Under the pieces are notes generated by a model that did no database searches, had not been told where the DNA came from, and was given only the letters and a program-made list of their open reading frames with translations. A stretch of 64,000 nt of DNA from Kineothrix sp. MB12-C1 (lineage in GTDB: Bacteria > Bacillota > Clostridia > Lachnospirales > Lachnospiraceae): assembly GCF_030863805.1 (NCBI RefSeq), contig NZ_CP132957.1:2418001-2482000 (forward strand), given 5' to 3'. Position 1 is the stretch's first letter, and every line of letters starts with the position of its first letter. A program made the translations under genes and the position numbers. Positions 1 to 7,677 of this stretch are shown one piece after another.

Positions 1-506
1 ATTTTATCGGGATAGGATAATAACTTATAGAGAAGATAGAACTCCTTTTGAGGAAGCGTCTGAGATTCACCCTCTCTGGAAACGGTGAATGCATCGTAAT
101 CCAGGGAAATCTTGCCGATGGTCAGCTTGTGTTCATTGACAATTTTGGCACGGCGAAGAAGAGCCTTGATGCGAAGAAGCATTTCCTCTTCATTCACCGG
201 CTTTACCATGTAGTCATCGGTACCTACGATAAATCCCTTATATTTATCTTCTTGAAGCTGCTTTGCAGTGAGCATAAGAATGGGAAGTATATTGCCTGCA
301 TCTCTTAGCTGTCTTGTGAATTCGTAGCCATCCATCTGCGGCATCATAATATCCAGAACAATCAAATCGATATGCTGCTTGTCCATTAATTCCAGGGCGG
401 CAAGACCATTACCGGCACAGAACACTTCGTAACCTGCATGGGTCAATATGGTACTGAGCAGCTTCGCCGTATGTTTATCATCTTCTACGACCATAATATG
501 AAACAT
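1..506 (-). CDS. OmpR-family response regulator, partial (C-terminus beyond left edge)
   Basis: The reverse strand reads an open frame from ATG at 506 to the window edge, so the end of the DNA-binding domain is missing. The first ~120 residues form a receiver domain: acidic triad E8/D9/D10, phosphoacceptor D52 in LIVLDIMMPQMDGYEF, a conserved Thr in MLTAK and Lys in MVKP. The following part (QTLPQKEFYLLYKLL) matches the start of a winged-helix OmpR/PhoB output domain. AGGAGG lies 6 nt before the ATG. It is divergent from the HlyD/ABC export genes at 687-4561, and repeated heptads lie between them, so it probably controls that pump and itself. A partner histidine kinase would be expected outside the window. 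Family assignment is firm; the target is inferred. Confidence 0.9.
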   Translation of the reverse strand, partial: MFHIMVVEDDKHTAKLLSTILTHAGYEVFCAGNGLAALELMDKQHIDLIVLDIMMPQMDGYEFTRQLRDAGNILPILMLTAKQLQEDKYKGFIVGTDDYMVKPVNEEEMLLRIKALLRRAKIVNEHKLTIGKISLDYDAFTVSREGESQTLPQKEFYLLYKLLSYPDK

Positions 507-553
507 AAATTCCTCCTGTTGTACTACCTCTTTCTACTCATTCTACCATAAAA

Positions 554-619
554 AATAAACTCTGAATAAACTAAATAAAATTTCTATTATATGTGCATAT
601 AGTTTATTTTCGGTTTATT
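554..619. promoter_or_regulatory. Candidate response-regulator binding region: paired AATAAAC heptads
   Basis: AATAAAC occurs at 554-560 and 565-571 (11-bp period), and its reverse complement GTTTATT occurs at 602-608 and 613-619 with the same 11-bp period. The two direct-repeat pairs are mirror images in the spacer between divergent genes. OmpR-family regulators typically bind tandem heptads one helical turn apart, so this is a likely operator for both promoters. The protein-site pairing is inferred. Confidence 0.55.
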
Positions 620-686
620 GAACTCGTGTATAGTGTCAGAGAATATTACGAAAAAGAACGGACTTGGAAGGAGTAGAATTCTTAAA

Positions 687-2564
687 ATGGCAAAGGTTAA
701 GGAATTATTGACAAAACACAAAAAGCTGGCAATACTGCTTTGCGTTATTATCGTGCTCGCAAGCGGTGTATTAGCGGTAAGAGCACAGGTGAAAAAAGGT
801 ATGGAAGCGATGAATGCGGCTATGAATAAACAGGAAATAGCAGCGGTCGAAAGACGTTCACTGGTAAGCTCCATCTCGGCGACAGGAACGATTGTCAGTG
901 CAGAAAGCAGGGATATTGTGGTCAATTTGTCTGGGATTGAAGTGGAAACAGTGGCTGTGGAAGTGGGAGACTCAGTAATAGAGGGTGATATTCTGTTGGA
1001 GTTCGATTCTACGGATATTGAAGAGAGCTTGGAAGATGCGAAAACTGCTCTCAATGCGAGTGGGGGGCGATCTGACATTTCTGTTTCTTCTTCGGAAAGA
1101 AGTCTTCAGGAGGCGCAGGCTACGAGGGATATTAATGCCGAACGGGCAAACCAGGACGTGGCAGATGCATGGAATGACTATTTAGAAGCCTTGACGGATC
1201 TGGAAGAGGCGGAGGGTGACTATGAGGATGCGAAGCAAACGACAATTGAAAAAAAGGGAGAGTTGGAAGGCAGTCAGGCGAGATCTTCGGAAGCTCAGTC
1301 GAAAATGACAGAAGCGCAAGCTCTTATGGAATCCTTATCCGGTCAATTCGATAGTATTGTTGCACAGATGAACGAAACTTATCCGGAATATAGTAGCCAA
1401 TTTAATGAAAAATTACATATCGGATCTTCGGAGTTGAGTGGTTTAAGCAGTACAAATCTGGTGCCGGATGAGGCGACAGAGGCGAAAGCATATGTGGATG
1501 GAAAGCTGGTTGACTTAATCGGGATAAGCAATCAGTATCATACGGCGAAAGGCACCTATGACACTGCTGCTGCTTCGTATAATAGCAGCAGTGCAGAAAT
1601 TGCGAGCTGGCAGAGCAAGTATGCTACAGCCCAGGGTAATGAAGCGACTTATGAAAAGGCGATAGATGCTGCGGAAAGTGCCGTAGATAATATGCTCAAT
1701 GCTTATAATAATCAGGTGAGAAGTCAGGAAGACAGCACGAGGAATAACGCCAGCACGGTGGCTGCCAAAGAAGACGGACTGAAAAGTGACAAGCTGACAG
1801 CATCTACAGCGACTCTTTCCGATAAGAAACAGGTGAAACAGTATGAGACTCAGTTAGAGGACTGTATCGTAAAAGCCCCCTTTGCCGGTGTGGTGACGGC
1901 AGTGAATGTAGAAGAGGGAGATATGTATAAAGGAGATACCCTCATTACCATAGAGGATACGAGTGCTTATGAAGTATCCGCTGAAATCGATGAATATGAT
2001 ATCAGCAGTATTGAACTCGGACAGAAGGCTGTGATTAAGACAAATGGTACGGGAGATGCACAGCTCGATGGTATGGTAACTGATATTGCGCCGAGAGCAA
2101 CACAATCCACAGGAACAGATGTTACTTATAATATAAAGATATCGGTAGATACGAAGAACGATGACCTTCGCCTGGATATGACAGCTAAGCTGAGCATTAT
2201 TTTAGAAAGCAAGGATAATATCGTTACGGTACCTTATGATGCTGTTCAGACCGATGACGAAGGTAAGAAATATGTGGAAGTGGTAAATGAGACTGCCGAA
2301 GGGGAGGAAGTTTCACAAGATTCGGAAGAGGCACAGACTCCTGAAAATACAACGATACCTGCCAATACACGAGGACCGGAAGGGGCTTCGGGAAGAACGA
2401 ATACGAAGAAGGTGTACATAACGACAGGAATTGAGAGCGACTATTACGTGGAAGTGGAAAGCGGTGAGCTGACCGAGGGTATGCAGGTAGTGGTGCAGGC
2501 GGCAGAACAGAGTCTTAATATGGAGAATATTATGAGGATGCAAGGGCCGATGGGAGGTTTTTAA
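687..2564 (+). CDS. HlyD/MacA-like membrane fusion (periplasmic adaptor-type) protein of an ABC exporter
   Basis: A 625-residue protein with one N-terminal membrane anchor (about residues 14-31), then a split biotinyl-lipoyl-like domain separated by a very long alanine/glutamate/serine-rich helical region (about 110-390) that should form a coiled coil. The second lipoyl half is visible as VKAPFAGVVTAVNVEEGD, followed by beta-barrel segments and a Met-rich end. In Gram-positives such proteins work with MacB-type ABC transporters as the extracellular partner. The start at 687 is preferred because AGGAG lies at 669-673; an upstream ATG at 618 is in frame but lacks a ribosome site. The ATPase and permease genes follow at 3 bp and with a 4-bp overlap, so the three form an operon. 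The exported substrate (antimicrobial peptide, drug or lipid) is unknown. Confidence 0.88.
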   Translation: MAKVKELLTKHKKLAILLCVIIVLASGVLAVRAQVKKGMEAMNAAMNKQEIAAVERRSLVSSISATGTIVSAESRDIVVNLSGIEVETVAVEVGDSVIEGDILLEFDSTDIEESLEDAKTALNASGGRSDISVSSSERSLQEAQATRDINAERANQDVADAWNDYLEALTDLEEAEGDYEDAKQTTIEKKGELEGSQARSSEAQSKMTEAQALMESLSGQFDSIVAQMNETYPEYSSQFNEKLHIGSSELSGLSSTNLVPDEATEAKAYVDGKLVDLIGISNQYHTAKGTYDTAAASYNSSSAEIASWQSKYATAQGNEATYEKAIDAAESAVDNMLNAYNNQVRSQEDSTRNNASTVAAKEDGLKSDKLTASTATLSDKKQVKQYETQLEDCIVKAPFAGVVTAVNVEEGDMYKGDTLITIEDTSAYEVSAEIDEYDISSIELGQKAVIKTNGTGDAQLDGMVTDIAPRATQSTGTDVTYNIKISVDTKNDDLRLDMTAKLSIILESKDNIVTVPYDAVQTDDEGKKYVEVVNETAEGEEVSQDSEEAQTPENTTIPANTRGPEGASGRTNTKKVYITTGIESDYYVEVESGELTEGMQVVVQAAEQSLNMENIMRMQGPMGGF

Positions 2565-2567
2565 TTT

Positions 2568-3275
2568 ATGGAAAAGAAACCAATCATAGAACTTGACAGC
2601 ATTATTAAGCGTTTCTACATCGGGCAGCCTAATGAATTACAGATATTGAACGGTATTTCACTAACTGTGCGCCAGGGAGAATTCGTTTCCATCGTAGGAG
2701 CTTCAGGATCGGGGAAATCCACCTTGATGAACATTATCGGCATTTTGGACCGGCCCACGGAAGGAAGCTACATATTGGATGATGTAAATGTGATAGCAGC
2801 TAAGGACGAAAGCCTCTCTAAAATAAGAAACCGAAAGATAGGATTTGTTTTTCAGACTTATAACCTTATTGCGAGAACGAATGCGATTAAGAATGTGGAA
2901 ATGCCCATGCTATATGCAGGGATGGGAAGAAGAGCGAGAGTGGAGCGAGCGAAGGAACTGCTGGATATGGTGGGTATGGGAGACCGAATGCACCATTTGC
3001 CGGAAGAGCTTTCCGGCGGGCAGAAGCAAAGGGTGGCGATAGCCCGCGCTATGTGCAACAATCCGGCGATTATTCTGGCGGATGAGCCGACAGGTGCGCT
3101 GGATTCCCAGACGGGGCGCATGGTCATGGATCTTTTTCACCAGCTCCATGAAGAACAGGGCAAGACGATTGTATTGATTACTCATTCCCCGGAACTTGCG
3201 GAGGAAACAGAGAAAATCATTACTCTGAAAGACGGCTCTATTATCGGAGAAAGGACGGGCAGGGGAAGAGCATGA
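2568..3275 (+). CDS. ABC transporter ATP-binding protein, MacB/LolD type
   Basis: A 235-residue ATPase with Walker [10 protein letters not shown] (about 44-52), signature [15 protein letters not shown] (about 146-160), Walker [13 protein letters not shown] (about 165-176) and a switch His in [13 protein letters not shown]. Length and the insertion-free architecture are typical of the MacB/LolD/FtsE class of mechanotransmission ATPases. GGGAGG precedes the ATG, and the stop overlaps the permease start (ATGA at 3272-3275), which implies translational coupling. It energises the permease encoded next and the HlyD-like partner encoded before it. Probably under the response regulator at the window start. 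Confidence 0.93.
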   Translation: MEKKPIIELDSIIKRFYIGQPNELQILNGISLTVRQGEFVSIVGASGSGKSTLMNIIGILDRPTEGSYILDDVNVIAAKDESLSKIRNRKIGFVFQTYNLIARTNAIKNVEMPMLYAGMGRRARVERAKELLDMVGMGDRMHHLPEELSGGQKQRVAIARAMCNNPAIILADEPTGALDSQTGRMVMDLFHQLHEEQGKTIVLITHSPELAEETEKIITLKDGSIIGERTGRGRA

Positions 3276-4561
3276 TAATTATTGAAAATATACGGCTGGC
3301 CCTGTCTAGCTTAAAAGCGAATAAAATGCGGGCACTTCTGACAATGCTTGGAATTATCATAGGAATTGCTTCCGTTATCGCTATTATGACAGTAGGAAAT
3401 TCTCTTACATCCTCTATCACGAGCTCTATGTCCGCGATGGGTGCTAATAATATAACGGTAGGATTGCAGCAGAGGGTGGATGAGGAAGAGGAAACAGAGA
3501 GTGGGATGACCTTTGGCGGCAGAAGAGATCAGCAGAAGGTACCGGAGGAAGAGGATTATTTCACCCTCGAAATGTTGGAAAGTTACTGTCAAATCTACGC
3601 GAATGAAGTCTATGCACTGTCCGCTTCGGAGAGTATAGGAAGCGGTAAGATTCAGGACGGGAATCTATACGCGAATATATCGGTTATGGGAGCGAGCCAG
3701 GGGTATTTTGCTGCGAACGATATCACCTTGCTTTCGGGACGTTTTTTCTCGGAAAAAGAAACGGAAAGCGGAAATAAAGTGGCGATAGTCTCGGATAAGG
3801 CAGTGAATAACATGTTCCAGGGGGATATGGAAAAGGCGATCGGAAGCACGATTCAGACGAATGTAAATGAAAGCTACGAAAGCTACATTATTGTCGGAGT
3901 ATACGAATATGAAGAGTCGTCATTCAGCTTCTCCACTTCATCGGAAAAGGATATCACGACAAATGTATACGTGCCCCTTCAAACGGCACTGAACAAAAAT
4001 CATAAGACCGGATATACAAGCTTCACAGTCATGACTACAGCCGGTATTGACTCGGATCAGTTTGCGAGTATTACGGAGAATTATTTCAATACATATTACA
4101 GAAATAATAGGGATTTCGAAGTATCCGCAATGAGCATGGCATCCATTGTGAGTGCAATGTCTGATATTATGGGGACAGTGACCACTGCGATCTCTGTGAT
4201 TGCCGGCATTGCTTTGCTGGTAGGAGGAATCGGCGTTATGAATATTATGCTCGTTTCAATTACAGAGCGGACGAGAGAAATAGGTACGAGAAAGGCCCTC
4301 GGTGCCACGAATGGCTCTATTCGCCTTCAATTTATTGTAGAAGCGATCATCATTTGTATGATAGGCGGTATTATAGGGATTGCTCTTGGCATCGCAGGAG
4401 GAATATTCGGTGCGAACCTTATGGGTTCAGAAGCGGCAGTATCTGCCAGCAGCATCATAATTTCTCTTATATTCTCCATTGTGATCGGCGTGTTCTTCGG
4501 CTACTATCCTGCGAATAAGGCGGCGAAAATGGATCCCATTGAAGCATTACGGTATGAATAA
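3272..4561 (+). CDS. ABC transporter permease, MacB/FtsX family
   Basis: A 429-residue permease with the MacB layout: one transmembrane helix at about 20-43 (LLTMLGIIIGIASVIAIM), a large extracytoplasmic MacB-PCD-like domain (about 45-290), then three helices (about 300-327, 350-376, 388-411). The intracellular loop TERTREIGTRKALGAT between the second and third helices is the characteristic FtsX-family contact to the ATPase. It starts within the stop codon of the ATPase gene. Together with the preceding two genes it makes a complete MacAB-like export system of Gram-positive type. A perfect hairpin follows directly. Confidence 0.92.
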   Translation: MIIIENIRLALSSLKANKMRALLTMLGIIIGIASVIAIMTVGNSLTSSITSSMSAMGANNITVGLQQRVDEEEETESGMTFGGRRDQQKVPEEEDYFTLEMLESYCQIYANEVYALSASESIGSGKIQDGNLYANISVMGASQGYFAANDITLLSGRFFSEKETESGNKVAIVSDKAVNNMFQGDMEKAIGSTIQTNVNESYESYIIVGVYEYEESSFSFSTSSEKDITTNVYVPLQTALNKNHKTGYTSFTVMTTAGIDSDQFASITENYFNTYYRNNRDFEVSAMSMASIVSAMSDIMGTVTTAISVIAGIALLVGGIGVMNIMLVSITERTREIGTRKALGATNGSIRLQFIVEAIIICMIGGIIGIALGIAGGIFGANLMGSEAAVSASSIIISLIFSIVIGVFFGYYPANKAAKMDPIEALRYE

Positions 4562-4566
4562 ACGAT

Positions 4567-4605
4567 ACAAACGGACATAAAGCATAAGCTTTAATGTCCG
4601 TTTGT
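4567..4605. terminator. Bidirectional hairpin between the exporter operon and proB
   Basis: ACAAACGGACAT (4567-4578) pairs with ATGTCCGTTTGT (4594-4605), and the inner AAAGC/GCTTT extends the stem around an ATAA loop. It contains the proB stop codon on the reverse strand. There is no clean T-run, so termination strength is uncertain. Confidence 0.6.
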
Positions 4606-5400
4606 CCGTTTGCCGGCAAAAAGGGTTCCGACTCTTTCTTCTTTAACAATATCGTATAAAGATGCTGGGTTGTTGCCGTTGGTAATAATAGTATCGATTC
4701 CCTGGGAAGTAGCAAGTCTGGCAGCCTGCAGCTTTGTTTTCATACCGCCTGTTCCGCGGCGGGACCCTGCACCGCCTGCCAAAGACAGTATATCTTCATC
4801 GATATCGGTAATGCGCTCGATAAGCTTAGCATCCGGATGAAGTCTTGGATCTTTGTTATAGAAACCATCGATATCGGAGAAAATCACGAGCTTTTTGGCA
4901 CGGCATAAGACCGCTACTACCGAGGAAAGCATATCGTTATCTCCGAATAATCTATCTTCTGATTCAATTTCCGTATAGCTGACGGAATCGTTTTCGTTAA
5001 CGATGGGAATAATTCCCATCTCCAGTAAGCTATCGAAGGTGTTCGTGAGATTTTCTTTTTTTTCTTCCATTTCGATATCTTCAGCATTTAAAAGAATCTG
5101 GGCAATTGTCTTATCATAGTCTCCGAAGAATTTATCGTATAAATACATAATACGGCATTGCCCAACCGCCGCAGAGGCCTGTTTTAACCGCATACTGGAA
5201 GGGCGGGTTTTCATATTCAGTTTATTGGCACCTACGGCAATTGCGCCGGAGGATACCAGGATAATTTCATATCCCATGTTTTGTACGTCCGCCAGTACGC
5301 AGGCAAGGCGGTCGAAGGAGCGCAAGTCATTTTGCCCCATATCGTTTGTTAAAGTGGAGGTTCCGACTTTGACTACAATTCTATTTTGGTACAGTCCCAT
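4591..5400 (-). CDS. proB: Glutamate 5-kinase (short form without PUA domain)
   Basis: ATP-dependent phosphorylation of glutamate to gamma-glutamyl phosphate, the first step of proline synthesis. The 269-residue protein shows amino-acid-kinase motifs: VVKVGTSTLT near the N-terminus, SSGAIAVGANKL, the glutamate-binding VNENDSVS, FGDNDMLSSVVAVL, and GTGGMKTKLQAARLA near the end. It stops after the kinase domain, whereas many bacterial ProB proteins carry an extra C-terminal PUA domain of ~100 residues. The ATG at 5400 is chosen because GGGAG precedes it; an in-frame ATG 69 nt upstream (5469) adds residues unlike the family. No proA is adjacent. It is divergent from a LysR-type gene at 5544. Confidence 0.92.
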   Translation of the reverse strand: MGLYQNRIVVKVGTSTLTNDMGQNDLRSFDRLACVLADVQNMGYEIILVSSGAIAVGANKLNMKTRPSSMRLKQASAAVGQCRIMYLYDKFFGDYDKTIAQILLNAEDIEMEEKKENLTNTFDSLLEMGIIPIVNENDSVSYTEIESEDRLFGDNDMLSSVVAVLCRAKKLVIFSDIDGFYNKDPRLHPDAKLIERITDIDEDILSLAGGAGSRRGTGGMKTKLQAARLATSQGIDTIITNGNNPASLYDIVKEERVGTLFAGKRTNGH

Positions 5401-5479
5401 TTTGTTTTCTCCCTGATGTCTTAAAATAATTGGTCTTCCCTTGTAAACTACATGTGGATAATGTATCATAAGCTAATAA

Positions 5480-5503
5480 ATTACAAAAGTGAATGTTTGT
5501 AAT
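5480..5503. promoter_or_regulatory. Candidate LysR-type operator, ATTACAAA-N8-TTTGTAAT
   Basis: A perfect interrupted palindrome (5480-5487 and 5496-5503) in the divergent region between proB and the LysR gene. It contains the T-N11-A style dyad expected for LysR-type regulators, which usually autoregulate from such positions. Function is inferred from position. Confidence 0.4.
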
Positions 5504-5543
5504 GAAAAACATTATAAAAACAGATATATAAGGAAATTAATGT

Positions 5544-6410
5544 ATGGATATGAATATTCAGAAATATATGGCATTTATAAGAATCGTAGAGTGTGGAAGC
5601 TTCACAAAGGCAGCGGACTCATTGAGCTATTCCCAATCAGGAATAAGCCGGATGATTAACGATTTGGAGAAGGAATGGGGCGTATCCCTGTTGGAGAGAG
5701 GACGCCAGGGAGTCAGGCTGACATCCGATGGGATGAAGTTACTGCCCTTTGTAAGAAGTATGTGCGAGGAATATCGTAAGTTAGAGCATCAGGTGGAGAA
5801 AATAAACGGCTTGCAGGCCGGACTTATTAGAATCGGTACCTTTTCGAGTGTAGCCACCCACTGGTTGCCTAATATCATCAAAGAATTCCAGAAAAGTTAT
5901 CCTGAGATTGATTATGAACTCCTTCTTGGTGATTATGAAGAGATCGAGAGTTGGATTATGGAGGGGCGAGTAGATTGTGGTTTTCTTCGTCTCCCTACGC
6001 TGCCCGAGTTAGATACAGTTTTTCTGGAACAAGATAAACTGCTTGTAATTTTACCGGAGAATCATCCGATGGCGGATTGTGATTATTTTCCCATTCAAGC
6101 ATTGTGTGACTATCCATTTATACTCTTGGAGCGAGGCGGCAAATCGGATGTTTCAGAGATATTTGAACGCTGGAATATTTCTCCTGAAGTACATTTTACG
6201 ACATGGGATGACTACGCAATTATGTCCATGGTGGAAAGCGGTCTTGGAATCGCAATTCTTCCCCAGCTTATTCTGAAGCGTAACCCATACCGTATTATCA
6301 TAAAGGAGTTAGAAGTACCGGCTTATCGTAAGCTCGGTCTGGCTCTTCGCAGCAAGAAGAACAACTCTTTGGCGATGAAACAATTTCTAAGCTACTTGGA
6401 ATACAGATGA
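5544..6410 (+). CDS. LysR-family transcriptional regulator
   Basis: A 288-residue protein with an N-terminal winged helix (about 3-62; FTKAADSLSYSQSGISRMINDLE) and a C-terminal periplasmic-binding-protein-like effector domain (about 90-285) that reads IRIGTFSSVATHWLPNIIKEF and later SMVESGLGIAILPQL. This is the standard LysR layout and length. AAGGA precedes the ATG. Effector and targets are unknown; it is divergent from proB, and a palindrome between them is a possible operator. A strong terminator follows directly after the stop. Confidence 0.9.
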   Translation: MDMNIQKYMAFIRIVECGSFTKAADSLSYSQSGISRMINDLEKEWGVSLLERGRQGVRLTSDGMKLLPFVRSMCEEYRKLEHQVEKINGLQAGLIRIGTFSSVATHWLPNIIKEFQKSYPEIDYELLLGDYEEIESWIMEGRVDCGFLRLPTLPELDTVFLEQDKLLVILPENHPMADCDYFPIQALCDYPFILLERGGKSDVSEIFERWNISPEVHFTTWDDYAIMSMVESGLGIAILPQLILKRNPYRIIIKELEVPAYRKLGLALRSKKNNSLAMKQFLSYLEYR

Positions 6411-6411
6411 A

Positions 6412-6450
6412 GAAAGGCAGGGAGTTTCTAAAGCTCCCTGCCTTTCTTAA
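6412..6450. terminator. Terminator between LysR gene and the convergent unknown gene
   Basis: GAAAGGCAGGGAG (6412-6424) pairs perfectly with CTCCCTGCCTTTC (6434-6446). The stem lies between two convergent genes and may serve both; TT and T-rich sequence follow on the plus side. Confidence 0.85.
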
Positions 6451-6454
6451 AATA

Positions 6455-7048
6455 TTATACAATCTGTACACAAAAAGCGGTAGTTTGCGGTGGGATACTG
6501 GCTGTTTGGAAGCTGGCATGTTCCACACGTACCATCTGGCCGGCGCAAAGTGAGCATAGCCGGATAGGTCTGCCGCATTTATCGAGGATAACGGTTGCAT
6601 CTGTAATGATGAATCGCATTTGCTGAGAAGGATTACAAGGTACTCCTGTAAGAAGGAAACCGTTTCTTACATCCGCATTCAGCACACGGGTAGTAGTTAC
6701 ACTTACTTCATCCTTTTTTTTCAGCACTGTGATCTCACAAGCATTGGCCTGTGGGGGAATACTTCTTGTCATATTGCTGGAAAACCGAGCGTCGATGCGC
6801 ATACCCTTCTTAATTTCACAAAGGCACAAAGATTTGCCACGATGATCCACAATCTCGGTATTCCGGGTTACATTGAGCCTGAGGAGAGTTTTCTTGCTCT
6901 TACCGCAGTCGTCCTTTACAGAATAGGAAATCAATATATGCCCGGACATCCGGCTGTCAGTACATACGTCTTCTACGAGTGCGTTTTCTACGCACATAGT
7001 ATCGCGGGGGCGCGACAACATTTGGTTGTTTACATTTGTATTGTTCAT
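6455..7048 (-). CDS. Protein of unknown function with two internal repeats
   Basis: A 197-residue protein not recognised as a named family. It has two related halves: about 54-111 (NTEIVDHRGKSLCLCEIKKG then TRSIPPQANACEI) and about 128-197 (DATVILDKCGRPIRLCSLC then TASIPPQTTAFCV), each ending with the shared S-I-P-P-Q element. Nine cysteines occur, several in similar places of both halves. There is no signal peptide or membrane segment. The ATG at 7048 has GAGG 7 nt upstream. A plus-strand open frame overlaps much of this region, but the repeat structure, the ribosome site and the terminator placement favour the minus strand. Each unit resembles a small beta-rich module, but no function should be assigned. 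Confidence 0.7.
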   Translation of the reverse strand: MNNTNVNNQMLSRPRDTMCVENALVEDVCTDSRMSGHILISYSVKDDCGKSKKTLLRLNVTRNTEIVDHRGKSLCLCEIKKGMRIDARFSSNMTRSIPPQANACEITVLKKKDEVSVTTTRVLNADVRNGFLLTGVPCNPSQQMRFIITDATVILDKCGRPIRLCSLCAGQMVRVEHASFQTASIPPQTTAFCVQIV

Positions 7049-7114
7049 ATAGGACCTCTGAGTTGTATGTTTTCTAATGTATTATATGCAACTGTTCGAA
7101 ATGTGTCACATTAA

Positions 7115-7247
7115 GGCGGTATCTATATATTCGGTGATTTTTAATCACCGAATATATAGATACTGCCGGTGGATGCACACTCGCACGAAGTGGTATTTGG
7201 TCGCAAAGCGACTGTGCTCGGTGCAGACGGCGAATTTAATCGCCGTC
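7115..7247. repeat. Long imperfect palindrome plus second hairpin (mosaic intergenic repeat)
   Basis: A 24-nt arm at 7115-7138 pairs with 7144-7167 (one mismatch) around a 5-nt loop. A second hairpin, GACGGCGA/TCGCCGTC, occupies 7226-7247. The spacer between them carries GGATGCACAC, also found at 45355-45364 (as GGATGCACAC after a similar hairpin). The composition suggests a dispersed palindromic element rather than a gene; the first hairpin could also stop transcription from either side. Confidence 0.6.
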
Positions 7248-7277
7248 TATATATAATATGAAAAATAGAAATACACG

Positions 7278-7306
7278 TTGACAAAACAAAGGTGACTGCA
7301 TATAAT
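7278..7306 (+). promoter_or_regulatory. Consensus sigma-A promoter of the leuA T-box unit
   Basis: TTGACA at 7278-7283, a 17-nt spacer and TATAAT at 7301-7306: a perfect housekeeping promoter. Transcription would start near 7313, just before the T-box leader. Confidence 0.9.
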
Positions 7307-7312
7307 ACATAT

Positions 7313-7596
7313 CAATATAGAAAAAGACGCAGACAAGGAATAGTAGCTATTTGAGAATTTACAGAGACCTGTTGGTTGGTGCGAAGCAGGAATTTGAAAA
7401 TGGTGAACTCGCCTTCGAGTTACCGGCTGAAATAAAGTAGGCTGTGTCGGATGCCCACCGTTATTGGGGATAGATATTGATTGTGAACAATCTGTATCGA
7501 AAAAGCGCATACATAATTGTATGAACTAGAGTGGTACCGCGGAAGTGCTCCCTTTTCGTCTCTTGAATATCGGCAAGAGATAGAGGGAGCTTTTTT
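7313..7596 (+). ncRNA. T-box riboswitch, leucine (specifier CUC), upstream of leuA
   Basis: The leader contains the hallmark T-box sequence AGAGTGGTACCGCGGAA at 7528-7544, followed by an intrinsic terminator whose stem pairs GCTCCC (7547-7552) with GGGAGC (7585-7590) before six T residues. The specifier loop context GGTGAACTCGCC at 7402-7413 places the codon CTC (Leu) at 7408-7410. The bulge base in TGGT matches an A discriminator, as in leucine tRNA. Uncharged tRNA-Leu should stabilise the antiterminator and allow leuA transcription. The T-box class is certain; the specifier assignment rests on position and on agreement with the downstream gene. Confidence 0.93.
7547..7596 (+). terminator. 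Regulated terminator of the T-box leader
   Basis: GCTCCC and an inner TCTCTTG/CAAGAGA stem form a hairpin followed by TTTTTT at 7591-7596. It is the conditional terminator of the T-box. Confidence 0.9.
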
Positions 7597-7677
7597 ATGT
7601 AATTAGGAGAGTGCTCCTATTACATAAAGATGGAGCGCAGCTACGCGCACGGAACATAATCATACAAGGAGGATGCA

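Noticed and set aside
6620-7114. Plus-strand open frame overlapping the two-repeat protein
   Set aside because: The minus-strand frame has a ribosome site, an internal duplication and a terminator in the right place; the plus frame has none of these.
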